DNA from: Echiichthys vipera
Taxonomy: Eukaryota; Chordata; Actinopteri; Perciformes; Trachinidae
Length of the DNA: 64,000 bases
Assembly (NCBI GenBank): GCA_963691815.1
Contig: OY829648.1
Coordinates: forward strand, 13,335,973-13,399,972
Direction: 5' to 3'
The notes below the pieces were generated by a model, which worked only from the letters and a program-made list of their open reading frames with translations, was not told the origin of the DNA and searched no databases. The position numbers were made by a program, and so were the translations under genes. How positions within the stretch are numbered: the stretch's first letter is position 1; each line of letters opens with the position of its first letter. Below, piece after piece: positions 1-12,043 of this stretch.

Positions 1-737
1 TGCTACACACTGCAGTCTTTGTTCTGATTGGTTAAAGTCAGGGGCAGGGTTACGTGGGCCTGAGGATTTTTATACATCATGCTTATTAATAACAGAAAAA
101 AATAAATAAAACTAAGACGAAGGACAGAGTGGGAGCTAAAAGAGGAAATAAGTTATTAATTCATGCCTGACACAAAACTTTGCGCTGCTAAAGGTGGAAG
201 AGAGAAAGTGAGGCTTAGAAGGAGGAAGAAGAGAGTGCTGCTGCGTAGTGACTTGCGTAGTGAGACTCTCAGCCGGTCCAGTCTGCTGCAGTGGCAGAGA
301 CTGAACACTGCAGCGACCAGAGAGTCCAGAAATAGAAGACATAGACGCAGTACAGCAGCTCACACTGACCTGAAGTGAAATTATGAATGAAAAATTGGCA
401 TAGTGCCCAAACTCACAACTCTCCCATTAGATATCAATAATCGTTTGAAGAATAGGCCCCTTTTAAATGCATTTTACTGTTAAAACCACTTCTGTAAATA
501 ATAATATTAATAAGGGTTACACTCCAATTAGCTCAAAAGTTTTAAAGCTCTGCCACTGTGTACGTTACTACACAAATGGTTAAGAGCTGTCGTTAAAGGC
601 ATTAACTAAGTGAGTGCGGTGACAAATCAAAATATCTGCTGTAAAAAATGCTTTGGAAAAGTGGCAAGCAGGATAAATACACTCTGGTTTAAACAAAGCA
701 CATAAACACTGAGAAGAAAGGTGCCAATTTTAGCGTA

Positions 738-1049
738 AATGGTAAATGGACTTGTACTTATATAGCGCCTTTCTAGTCTACTGACTACTCAAGGCGCTTT
801 CACAGTGTTTATCACATTCGCCCGTTCACACAGACATTCACACTGATGGCAGTGGACATCTACATACCATCTAATCTGATCTAACCATTCACACCACATT
901 TACACACCCATGCGCAGAACGGGGAGCAATTCGGGGTTCAGTGTCTTGCCCAAGGACACTTCGACATGTGGACCGGGGGAGGTGGGGATCGAACTGCCAA
1001 TCTCTCGAATGGAGGACGATCCACTCTTCCACTGAGTCACAGTCGCCCC
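738..1049 (-). repeat. tRNA-derived SINE (common teleost family)
   Basis: On the minus strand the element begins near 1048 with a tRNA-like head: an A-box-like GTGACTCAGTGGAAGAGTGG and a B-box-like AGTTCGATCCCC. A body follows with the phrase AAGTGTCCTTGGGCAAGACA, and the tail reads AAAGGCGCTATATAAG followed by CCATTTACCATTT near 740. This layout and tail are typical of a very common teleost SINE. It probably lies in an intron of the unrecognised left-hand gene. No target-site duplication was established. Confidence 0.8.
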
Positions 1050-3313
1050 ATAAGCATGTTTGTTCATCCAAAAGCCCAAGATATTCACGTTTAGTATTAC
1101 AAGACAAAGAAAGCAGCAATTTACACTTTACACTTTAGAAGCTTAAACAAGGAATTGTTTGGTTTTTGCATGAAAAAAGGCCCTGATTTATAAGATTCAA
1201 TGTCTGAAAAATAGTTTTGTTTATGATTTAATTATATAAACAAATAGCATATTATTTATTTTCTCGTATTTGCCACTTTAACCTCAGAAATCTGCAACTT
1301 TTTTCTCAAAATATTACCCCACTCCCTCTGGTCCATTTGTTTTTTTCTCATACTTGGCCCTACGCTGTCGTACTCAAAAATCACTTGCAAGACAATATAA
1401 ATCCAAAACGTGAAGTCCTCTGCTGATAAAAGAATATAATTAACAATAAACATTGAATGTAGGCTGCAGTAGCATGGCCCCAAAGCACACAGTGTACACA
1501 TAGTGCACAGCCACATACACACTAACATACCCACTGTATTAGTAACACTGTTAACATCAAGAGAGCGTAAAAATCACACTCATGTGACTGCAAAGCACTT
1601 TGGCCAGCACAGAAACATGAAGGGGAATCCATCTATCTTTATAGACTGTAGTAAAAAAAATAAAAAAAAGTTTAATTGTTGCTTCTATCTTTCTCGTGCT
1701 GTGAGGAGCACAGATGGTCACGGGTTTAAAGTGGAGATAATTAGATTTGAATCGCTGCTGTCGTCATGTTGGAGAATTGAATTTGACGACAGAAAAACAA
1801 GGATTTATTACTCCAGAAATGTTCCAAACATTCTCTGGGTTTTTTTGTTTTTTTTTGGCTTAATACGTCATTCTGTAAAAGAATTAAAACGCTCAATCCA
1901 CAGATGAAGTACTGACCAATCAAAGCAGACTGGGCTTCTACAGGAGGGGGTCTTAAAGAGACAGGCATGTGAGGGTGAAAATACAGGCTTGTTCAGATGG
2001 ACAGTAAAAATAAAACATGTTCTAGTAGAAACCAAAATTACAAGTATGAACCTGAAAATGAGCAAAATATGCCTCTTTTAAAACAATAATAAAAATCCAG
2101 ACTGCTTTTATGCACCAAACAAAGTAAATGATTCTAGATGTGTGGTGGTTATAAACACTGCGTATCAGTACAACAGTATTGCAATGACCATTGATAACAT
2201 ACAGTATTTCTTCAAGTGAGGTCAAATTCATCTTAACTTGAAATCTTCTCCTTCAAATTAAGGCATGTACCGATTCCTTGCAAGAGACATGCATTTATGC
2301 CATAAAACAACAAATCTTTTTGCTGTAAAGAAGCCATTGTAATACAACACAACACAACACAACACAATACAGGTAATGGTCTGATATTTTGTGGAAATGA
2401 GCTTATTTGCTTTTGTATGAGAAGACACCACTGTCCATTAAATATGCAGCTAGAGCCAGCAGCCGGTCACCAACAGGTTTCTGAAGAGCCAAAATAAAGC
2501 TCAATGTGGGCGGCTTGGGCCAGGAGGCAGGTCAGTATGGAGCCATGGTGGGCTGACTGAAGCCTGTATGTTCATTGTCATTGTTTGTTGTTCCTTTCGT
2601 AACCGTAGGGCAGAGCAGACTAGCTTCCACTAGTTTCCTCTGTTTCCAGTCTTTTTGCTAAGCTAAGCTAACTGCCTCCTGGCTGTTGCTGTAGACAGGC
2701 TGTAATATTAAGAGTACAGATATGGAAGTGGTTCTCTTCTTTCTTAAAATGCCGTAACATTGCTTTGAGTATCACATGGATATTTACTAACTGACTAAAA
2801 CATTAATATGTAATGTGAAAGCACCTTTAATCTTGATTTGATCAATTTAGAATTAAATTAGCTGCTCTCTTCCTTCCCTCAGATCCAAACAGACCCAGTC
2901 ATCCTCCCTTCAGGCCAACAATAAATCCTGTTCATGCCCCGACCTTAATGAGAACGCTGGGTTAAACAATTGAATGAGCAACTAATTCACGTTCATCCAG
3001 CCATAACTTGACAGAGAGATGATTCTCATGTTCTCTCTGTCTGATTTATTCAAATGTCGAACAGCAGGCAGAAGCTGCCGATGACCTTCTGATGGCCTTT
3101 AACTCATCATGCCACTAATACGTCAAGAAGTCCTCTCGGTCAGCTGTAACGTGCAACAGCTGCTCACTCTCATACAGAATAGCAGCACAAAACAAAATCA
3201 GCGTGAGAACTTTTCAGGAGGAATTTTTGCAAATGGCATGACATTGGTGTCTTGCTGAAATCCAAACCAAAGATTTGCTTTATGATCAGTCAGAGTTCAC
3301 TTTCCTGTCTTAC
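1050..3313. other. Non-coding stretch, probably intron of the left-hand gene
   Basis: No exon chain was found on either strand. The stretch is AT-rich and contains a short AACAC pentanucleotide run near 2346-2366. Open frames here lack splice signals and protein-like composition. Bases 1-737, left of the SINE, are similar. Confidence 0.5.
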
Positions 3314-5182
3314 CCATTTGATGGATTTGTTGATTGCAGAGCATCTTTGTTGTCCGGCAGCTGTAACCTGAAACCGAGGAACAAAATCGGGGCTGTTTAG
3401 AGAGAAGAAGGAAATCTCAAAGGGATGAAAAACCAGCTGAAAGGCCAGCTATTGTTCGAGGAACATGATCGTGAGAGCCATACAAACATGGACACTGATA
3501 TATGTGGACACTCCCAGGCTACTTAATCCTTTGCGATCAGGCGTTGAGGACATTTCTGTAGATGTTAACGTGACAGTTTTGGGGTAAAATGTTTGTGAAA
3601 TGGATCTGATATGGGAGCAGATCTTTGGAAAGTTTTGAAGACTGAAAAAATAATATTAAAAAAAAAACCTGCAACCCAGAATTTGCTTTTATCTTATCCT
3701 TTTAAATCCAAAGACACTCACCTGAAGTCTGTTAAGACGGGATCCAAATCTGGACTGTTTATCACTGACAACCTGGGGAATGAAAGAAACGTTAGTCTGT
3801 GTGTGACAGCTTCATTACGCTTAAATCATTTATTAGAACCGTGAGCTCACACGGTATGTTGTTTTCATACTGTGACACATTGAGAGTGTAGAAGTAAATG
3901 CACAATGCGAACGTACCGGCTCGGGGAGTCTGTGCCGTCAGGGATGTCTTGCGCCTGCACGGCATCCCTGTGAAGAGGTCAAAGGTCAGTTTAGAGAGAA
4001 TGTAAGAACGGATCTCACGGTGGTGAGAAGAGGAGGTGTGTCTAAGAAGTCCAATCTGAAGATCTGAGGAGGATTCAAGGGTTGCGTACAGATAGTTTAC
4101 ATTAAAAATGAAGCTGCGGTGAATAAAAAGACACCAAATGTAAGTCAAAAAGTAATCATAAGCTTTAAACATTCATTACACTCAATGTGGAATCAACGTG
4201 GCTACTAATAACGATGCAACGCCAACAACGAGGAAGCACATGTCTGCAGTAATTACATTTATTGGAGCCTTTGATTCCCCGCGCTTTATGGCGCATTGTT
4301 ATGATTTTTTAGAGTAAGAGCTCTTTCATTCTTATAGTAGGTTAGGTTTAGATCAGTGGTTGCCAACTTTCTCATCTTGGGACTCCTTGTACCTTCTTAC
4401 AGGCTGTCATCTGAATAGAGGTAAAACTACACAGTATGTCACAAGAAAAAAAGCAAAGCTGAGAGAAAAGTGAAATGGTATTTTCCTACACAGGTAACCA
4501 TCTTAAATCCACTGTGTGACCATCTGTGGGTGTCATGACCTCTGGGTTTTGGAGCACCTCGGTTAGATCATCCCCTCACAAACATACTCACAGTGCTTAA
4601 AATAAGAAAAAAAGAAGAGTATATCTTTACAGCGCTACAGTGAAAGCTTGCTTGACCACATCATCATGAGTGTAATGTTGTCGAACAGGCTACAGACTGA
4701 CAAACACTGAATGAGGGCACTCGGATGTGTAATGAGAATGAGAATGAAACCTCGACAGTACAGTATTTAAATTAGTTTCAACCAGGACGAATAAGTTTGA
4801 TTTTATCAACTCTCAAACTCTGGATGATTAGAAGAAGTTGGTTTCTTTAGCTTTTTTTCTGCACCTGGGTGGTGAACAGTGACAGCTCCTGTTAGTGATA
4901 ATAAGAATCAGCAGTCTGACTTTTCAACAGTACACAAGGAACACAGGAATGAGCTTTTACAGATCATATCAGAGGAGAGTGTGTCTCAGTGTGATGACAG
5001 GATAACTACAGAAGACGTATATAAAGTGCGATTAAATCCACCCTGTTGGCTGCGCACTTTGAAAACAGACAAGTACCGACAGGGTCCGGACTTGCACAGA
5101 TTTTTCGGTTGCTTTCCCCTTCTACTCACTTTTGGCTGTCATTTTTCTTCACGCTGCGTCTCCAGTTGGTCATAAAACTCAT
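3314..5182 (-). CDS. Unrecognised gene, first four coding exons (partial)
   Basis: I do not recognise this protein. Four minus-strand segments form a clean splice chain: exon 1 5182-5130 (ATG at 5182), exon 2 3967-3917, exon 3 3772-3722 and exon 4 3367-3314. Every junction is GT-AG and phase 2, and internal exon lengths are 51, 51 and 54 nt. The protein starts MSFMTNWRRSVKKNDSQK, and the later exons are rich in Asp, Ser, Pro and Gln (for example SVINSPDLDPVLTDF), so this looks like a hydrophilic, probably disordered N-terminus with no visible signal peptide or membrane segment. The next donor is used, so the gene continues left, probably past the window edge; I found no convincing fifth exon in 1-3300. 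About 280 bp of GC-rich sequence before the ATG (to about 5460) probably hold the 5' UTR and promoter. The gene lies downstream of eps15 on the same strand; ttc39a is the neighbour expected from human, but I cannot match the sequence to it. Confidence 0.72.
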
Positions 5183-5889
5183 CCCACAGCTCTGAGATCC
5201 GGTAAAAAGGGGCAGAATATCCCGGACAGAGCAGGTTTACACCGCGGGCATGGATGGACACAGACGGAGGATACAGGAGAGGAGCAGCTCACTCCGAGTT
5301 CACACGCACGCAAATGAAGGCACAGCTGCTGCGGTGCGTCTTCCTCCTTCCTGACGTGGTAAAGGTGTGTTGCTGTCATCGCCGTAATAATGACTTTCGG
5401 ATTTAAATGCACTGCAATGAAGCAGCTGCAGGTCCTCGCTTCACGGTCCTAGAACCCTCCGCGTTATGACAAGATGACACAAAGTGAGTCTTGTTTCAGT
5501 AATAACAAATACATACATGTTGCAGGTTAGGTTTCCATCATAAGTGTCATCAATAGACGATTTTTAGATGCTGTATTTTAACTCTAACGTTCATGCAAGC
5601 ATGGCTAAAAAATCCTTAAAGTACTCAGAAAAAAAGATATATAAATATAAACACAAAAATGAATTATAAATGACCTTGTGATGAGTTATTTTAATCAATT
5701 TCTGTTTCCAATGACAATCATTTTTTTCTTTTAAGATCAATTATTTTATCAAGTAGGCCTAGGCTATACTTTGAAGTACTTTAAAATAATATATTATTTT
5801 ATATTATATTATATATGCTTGCTATGAATCAGGCTGGATTTGTGGTAAGTTTTGATGCTGGATTCCTTCACAGTTCTGACTACATGTTA

Positions 5890-6645
5890 TGACTGTGAGC
5901 TGGTGTTTCTATTCAAGTACTGTGGTCTGAGGTACTTTCCTGCTACTTCTGTTTCTACTCTACTACTTTATATATTATACTAGCAAATTCCAGCTTCCCA
6001 AATTCAGCTTGTATAAAATAAGATGTGTTTCGATAGATTGAGCTTGCATCTATTGCCGCAATAACATGTAAAATCCAATTAAATAATATATACAACACTA
6101 TCATGTTCTGAATAGTGTCATTCTACATAATAAATACTTTCGCTTTCATATATTAAGTTGATGATACTCGACTTTTACTCAGTGGGGGTATCCAGATTCT
6201 TTACCTAAGTAAAAGTACCAAAAACAATGAAAAAAATACTCCATTACAAGTAAAAGTCGCACATTAAACATCTTACAAAAGGTACAGAAGTACCTGTATT
6301 ATCAGCCAAATGTACTTTGGCCTATATCGGTGTTAAATTATTATGTTATTGGATCGTTAATATAGAGATGCATGATTTTGGGATAATTTTAATGTGGCTG
6401 CTCAGGATGGAGCTCATTTAATTTACTTATTGTACTGTTTGGTAGGTTTATCTATCACAGTGCATCATAGTCTATCAGCAAATGATGTGTTTTAGATAGA
6501 AAAGTATTCCCCAATGCCATGAGGTGAAGTATAAAGTAGCATATAACTGAAATTCAGAAACTGAAACTGAACTGAAGTATAGTACCTTTTAAGTTCCTTA
6601 AAAGTGTGTTACGCTATAGTACAAGAACAATTTCTTACTTCCAAT
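5890..6645. repeat. hAT-type non-autonomous repeat remnants
   Basis: The stretch contains phrases typical of an abundant teleost hAT-like MITE: CAAGTACTGTGGTCTGAGGT near 5916, CTAAGTAAAAGTACCAAAAA near 6207, CATTACAAGTAAAAGTCGCA near 6242 and GAAGTATAAAGTAGCATA near 6526. The pieces look old and broken. Termini and target-site duplications were not resolved. A similar fragment (AGTAGAAGTATAAAGTAGCA) lies near 36020. Confidence 0.55.
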
Positions 6646-9600
6646 CACTGATTTTATTCAACTAAACATTTGAGTATTCCAGTAAGAACAAACAAACTGC
6701 AAAACTACACGTTTAATATTTATTCTGTTTCAATTAAATGCATTACATATTCCGGTCAAACCTCCAAATAATGATTTCTTTCTTACACGTTAGAAAATAC
6801 AAAATAAAATACAATTAGCTTGAGTTTTAAAAAGCTTTTACTGGTAAGCCTAGAAACATAAGTGGTTCTTGATTTGTACAAGGCGTCTGTACAAATGACA
6901 GTAACGTGTCAGGTGGCCTTTAAATGTGAGAGAATTAAAGTGAAGTATGAAGAGAGACTCAGCTGTGAAAGTGAAGAAGAGATGGGAACAGAGACGGCTG
7001 TTCTCTTGTATTTACAATAAACGTGAACTGCAATATGAGACGCAGTGAGTGGGAAGTGCAGCCTCAACCACGGACAGTAAACTGGTTAAACATGAGAAGA
7101 GGAAACCATGACGATGCTCATTCTTAAAGGGATGGTTATGTTTTTTTGTAAGTGTTGTTGTATGAGGTACTTATCCATAGTCAGTGTATTTACCTGTAGG
7201 ATGGAGAGTCCTGACTCGGAAGTTAAGTAATGTACTGGTGTGGACAGGGCCACACAGCAAAACACATGTTAGCCCCCTGAATAATTAAAAATCAGTTTAA
7301 AAGGTACAATATGTATGCAAAGTTTTCACTGCTTTACCTTGCTGTCACAACAATGTTTAAGTTCACACAGGGGGGAACACGGCTGTTCTTTGCTCTCGTC
7401 AAAGCCACCAAACTCCATTGACAAAAACAGTCATTTTAGTTTCCAGTCTACCGCTGCCTCAACCGATTAGTTGGTGTTATTGTGTTTTAAACGTTAAGGA
7501 ACTAATAAAACTGTTCAGCAACTTATGTGTTCTGTGCGGTAAAATTACTCTTTGTGTCAATGGAGTCTGGTGGCTTTGACAGGAGCATTGAACAGCTTCA
7601 GTTTCCCCCTGGGTAAACTTAAAAAGCTGTGTGATGGCAAGGTGACGCTTTTATGGTTTTACGGTTTTTATGGTGACTCCAAGCATTTCCACATCAGGAC
7701 TTTGCTTAGCTGAATCCCGCCTGCTTCTCCAAACTGGGGTCGTGCTGACAGCCATCTACTATAGATAATACACTGACTATATACCTCATACAACCCCACA
7801 TCAAAACAATGTCCCTTTAACAAGGCTGAAAAGAGATAAAATAAGTCCCAACAGAAAGAAGTGTCCAAAATGTTGTGCACCGTTTGGTCAGGAATCAGCT
7901 AAGAAGATGAAAACCAAGCCTTCCCTTGATCAAAAACCGTCTATCACAGTTAAGCACTCAGTGTTAAGTAACTTACATCTTTTTCTAGCAGAAAACACAA
8001 AATTACCCAGCAAGAAGAATCACTGGCCAACTGCTGTGTGGGTGTTAACAGATGTGTGGAACACAAACTGCTCCACAGAAACGCAGAGACGCTCATCAAC
8101 CTTTACTGACTTTGTGTAAGACTTTGAAATCCAGTTAGTCTCTCGGAGAGTAAGCACCTCGTAAAAAACAACATTCTGGAAAAATAAAAAGTTCATACAA
8201 ATGCTAACAAAAGAAGCACCAGCTGACTTTGAAATGAGACCTGGTGAAAGATCTGTGAAGTGGATATTGACTACTTGAGGAAGTTGATCTTTTTTAAATA
8301 TACTTCTCATTGAAAATTCAGCATCCATGCTACTGAAGTGTCCTCCAGCAGGGGAGACTGATGTGTGCCTTACCCGGGACCAATCAGGATTAACAATACA
8401 AATAACACTATTCATTAAATGTAAGGGTAAACAGAGCAGGTTTGTTCCACGCTCATACATTCATCTATGACAAACCAGTTTCTAATTTTGAACTGAACTG
8501 AACTTTGGAAAAGAAACATAACACCTTTAATCTGAGGCCACCTTATTAAAATACCTTGGTGATTGCCCAGAATTGAAGATTTCATACTAATTAAAAGATA
8601 CGTAGTATAGTAAATAGTGTTGGTCTCTCAAAAAAAAGCAGTTGCGTTGTGCAGTACCTTGTAGTGTGCCCTGAAATTTAATGCTAACAATTATGTTATT
8701 ACATGTAATAGTTTCATTCCTTTCAGTATCTCCTGAAACAAAGAGAAATGCTTTTTTTGACAGAACAGATGGTTAATAGAACAATGCATTATAGAAATGT
8801 AAAAATCCAGAAGCTGAATGTGATAACTTTGATGGGTTTCTTCTTCAATTTGAGTATAAATCTGCACATGCACTTCACATATCAGAGGACTGGTAACTTC
8901 CAGTTAAACAAGTATAAATGTTGAGTGTTTTTTTTTATCTCATTGGCCCCCCTGTATTCTTATGGGACTAGAAAAGTACATGGTCACCCCATTTCAAAAA
9001 GACTGATGTCGGTATTACAGTCTCTCTTTTTTCTGTCTTAAAACAACACATAGTTCAAGAATTATTTTAAGAAAAATTAACCAACAGGAAGGAAATTGGG
9101 GAGATTGGGGGGCTCTACAAAATATCCGATCTATTGCTAATTAAAGAAATCTCATGAAATTCTCAGTATGAATTCAGAAGCTAGAGTGAGCCGAGTTTTG
9201 ATAAAGTATAGCAGGTACTGTTAGTGGATAATGACGGGACTTTTCACAAGGCCATTTCAATCTAGTTTTGAGTGCATTAAATAAATTACATTCTGGAGAG
9301 TTAATCTAGTCTGGGTGTTGAAATCAACGGAGCAATCTCTAAATCTGTATTCACTGCATGTCATTTTCAACAATCCATTCTTCAGAACTTACACTCCTTC
9401 TTGGTCCTCGCCTCCAAAACAAGAACCAACAGGATGGGAAAACGCAATACTGCAATACCAGTCTGGGGAGAAAGCTTCAGAGATAGGGTTATTCTAAGAA
9501 AGTCTCTTCATGGGGTCAGCAGGTGCTGCTGAATCAGTCCTTTACAGTCCCCACTTTGCTTTGGTGCTTTCTGTGCTGGGCCAGGCTGTGCCGTGCCGTG

Positions 9601-9655
9601 CCGAGCCAGGTCAGTGAACGAGGGGAGGAGGGGAGTGGGGGTGGTGGCGAGTTCC
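6646..9655 (-). other. eps15 3' flank, probably includes its 3' UTR
   Basis: This is the 3 kb downstream of the eps15 stop codon, with no supported exon. The eps15 3' UTR must start here. Possible minus-strand AATAAA signals are at about 6719-6724 and 6651-6656, but I cannot choose the real cleavage site. Short open frames here (for example around 8020-8460) have no recognisable product. Confidence 0.45.
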
Positions 9656-9796
9656 TCAGGAGAGTTCAGACTTGCTGAGTGCGATGGCCAGCTCCAGGTC
9701 CTCTTGTTCCTGCTGGGTGAGCCTGGCAAGCCGCTCCTTTTCCTCTCGCTCGCTCTCGCGCTTTGCCCACTCTATCATGTCTTCCTCTGTTGGATA
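9656..9796 (-). other. eps15: eps15 exon 25: two ubiquitin-interacting motifs and stop
   Basis: The exon encodes 46 residues: YPTEEDMIEWAKRESERE forms UIM1 and EQEDLELAIALSKSE forms UIM2, ending SELS and TGA. These are near identical to the C-terminus of vertebrate EPS15. The upstream intron end carries a CA repeat (about 9816-9849) close to the acceptor. Confidence 0.95.
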
Positions 9797-11980
9797 CTGC
9801 TCCATCAACACAGAAAACACACACACACACACACACATCACACACACAAGGGGGAAGGAAAGAACACACAAATGCAAAGAAATATGGGGGGAAAGGAGAC
9901 AGAAACAGACACATTTACAGTTAACAGATTCTCAAAGATAATATAAATGATTAAAGATGAAATTATGATAATATAAAAATATATTCTTCTTAGAACCTGC
10001 TGATAACACAACAATAAAAGTAACAGTATAATGCAAGCTATTATTAAGCATTAGATGCTTCATAAGGAAACGCTGCTGCAGGGCTGTTGAATTACATTTC
10101 AAACGTTACCGTTTTGTGTTTGAATATACACTAATATGCACACGTGGCCAGACCGTCTATCACAGCAAACAACAGAGAAATTACACAACACAGACGGAGA
10201 ATTACTTAATTATCTGCTCAGAGTGCCATTCCTCTTCTATATCTTTACATAGAAAAGAAATGTTTGCTGCTACATTACTGTGCTGAATATTGAGTACAGT
10301 GCCTGTAAAAAAACACATAAAATACACATATTTTAAACAAGAATGCCTCCATTTAGGTTATTATCATTATTAAACTTGTCAGAGATCTATGGTGGCAATA
10401 GTTGTCTAAATGACCTCAAACATATTTTGGTATTTCTGCACTGCAGTTTGTTTTCTTTTAAGATTATTTTTGAGGCATGTTTGCCAGGAAATTTGGGGAA
10501 ATGATGGGAATGAGAAGGATATGAAACAAAGGTCCCGGGCTTGAATAATTCATGGATATTTCACTTTACATGGTGCCCATCTTAGCCCCTGGACCACTGG
10601 AACACAACTGGCCGATGATATTGGCAATACCAATCCATCAGTTGGGCTCAATGGTGACGCAGTAGGTCATGGAGAAAGGCGCCTTCAACAGTTTTATGTT
10701 TTTTTATTGAGCACTTCTTGGCTCATGGCTGAAAATCTTTCTTATAAATAACAGTAATTTGTAGTTAATTAAGATGCATGTGTCAGCATCTCTGTGGTCT
10801 ATAAATCCAAAATGTCATGTTTCAGTCCACCTACAAAAAACATAACCAGTCTAAAACAACAACAAGCCATTTAAATCAAATCTCCCAAGATCAAAGATGA
10901 CTATGAAGAAGGTGACAGTACTTGCCCCTCAGGGAGGCAGGCATGAAATGGGATGCAAGTGTGAAAGCTGTGATCTCCATTGATAAATAAATGGGAGTTG
11001 TGTGACCAAAGATAACATTTGTAGGTTCACAAAAAAGAAAAGACGAAGAACGATGACTTTAAAATACATAGAACGCTGCTTAAGACAGTTAATCATTATA
11101 GACTGGACATACACTGTGCCAACAGGTTCATTGTCCTCAATAACAGACAGAAGCATCGCAGGTCATCCAGTGTGTATTCACCCATGCAAATGAAAGTAGG
11201 CAGCGATGACGACGTTCACTACTAAGTAGTTTAGAGCTGATGGTTTCAGTGTAGAGTGGCGCCAAACATGCATGAGGAGAACATTTAAGAAACATCTAAT
11301 GGATTTAGTAGAGAACATGCATTTATTACTTGTAGGTAGAACATCCCACTGCAGCTTTTAAATATGAATGAAATTAGACATCAAGAAAGAACTTAGCAAG
11401 AGGAACGATGAGTTTATTGCTAAACTTACAGAAACCCTTCACATATCTGGTACTTTGGCTTTACCATCTTTACTTTCAGATACTGGAGTGATTTGATGAG
11501 ATTCTATCGAAGCACTTGAAAGGACCATACTGACGATTTTTCAACCCATTTAGTACAAATCCTCAAAATCTTATATGATGATCACTGTAATTTATTGGAA
11601 ATATTATATTTTTCCTGCTTTCCATGTGGCCAATACAGTGTCAAAATATGTCAATATTAATGAAACTTGCTTTAACTACTTTCATTATTTACAAGATCAA
11701 TTATAATGCCACAACAAAGCAGAAATTACATAACTTGAAAGGTAGAAAATAAACTTAAATTATAAGCATGCTTTGGAAAATGTCAGCAGTAATGTAAAAA
11801 TATCGTCACAACTTGTGGTAAATGAACCGAAATGCAAAAAACGTTAGTATTGTCCTTTAAAGGCACAGGCATTTGCGGAGAGTGATGTCATGGATGCACA
11901 TAGAAGCCAGAGATGGTGCCCTTGATTCAACTCTTTATTCAACTTTTTTGACAGTGGTGTAAAGACAGAGAGACAGAGAC

Positions 11981-12011
<31 letters not shown>

Positions 12012-12012
12012 C

Positions 12013-12043
<31 letters not shown>

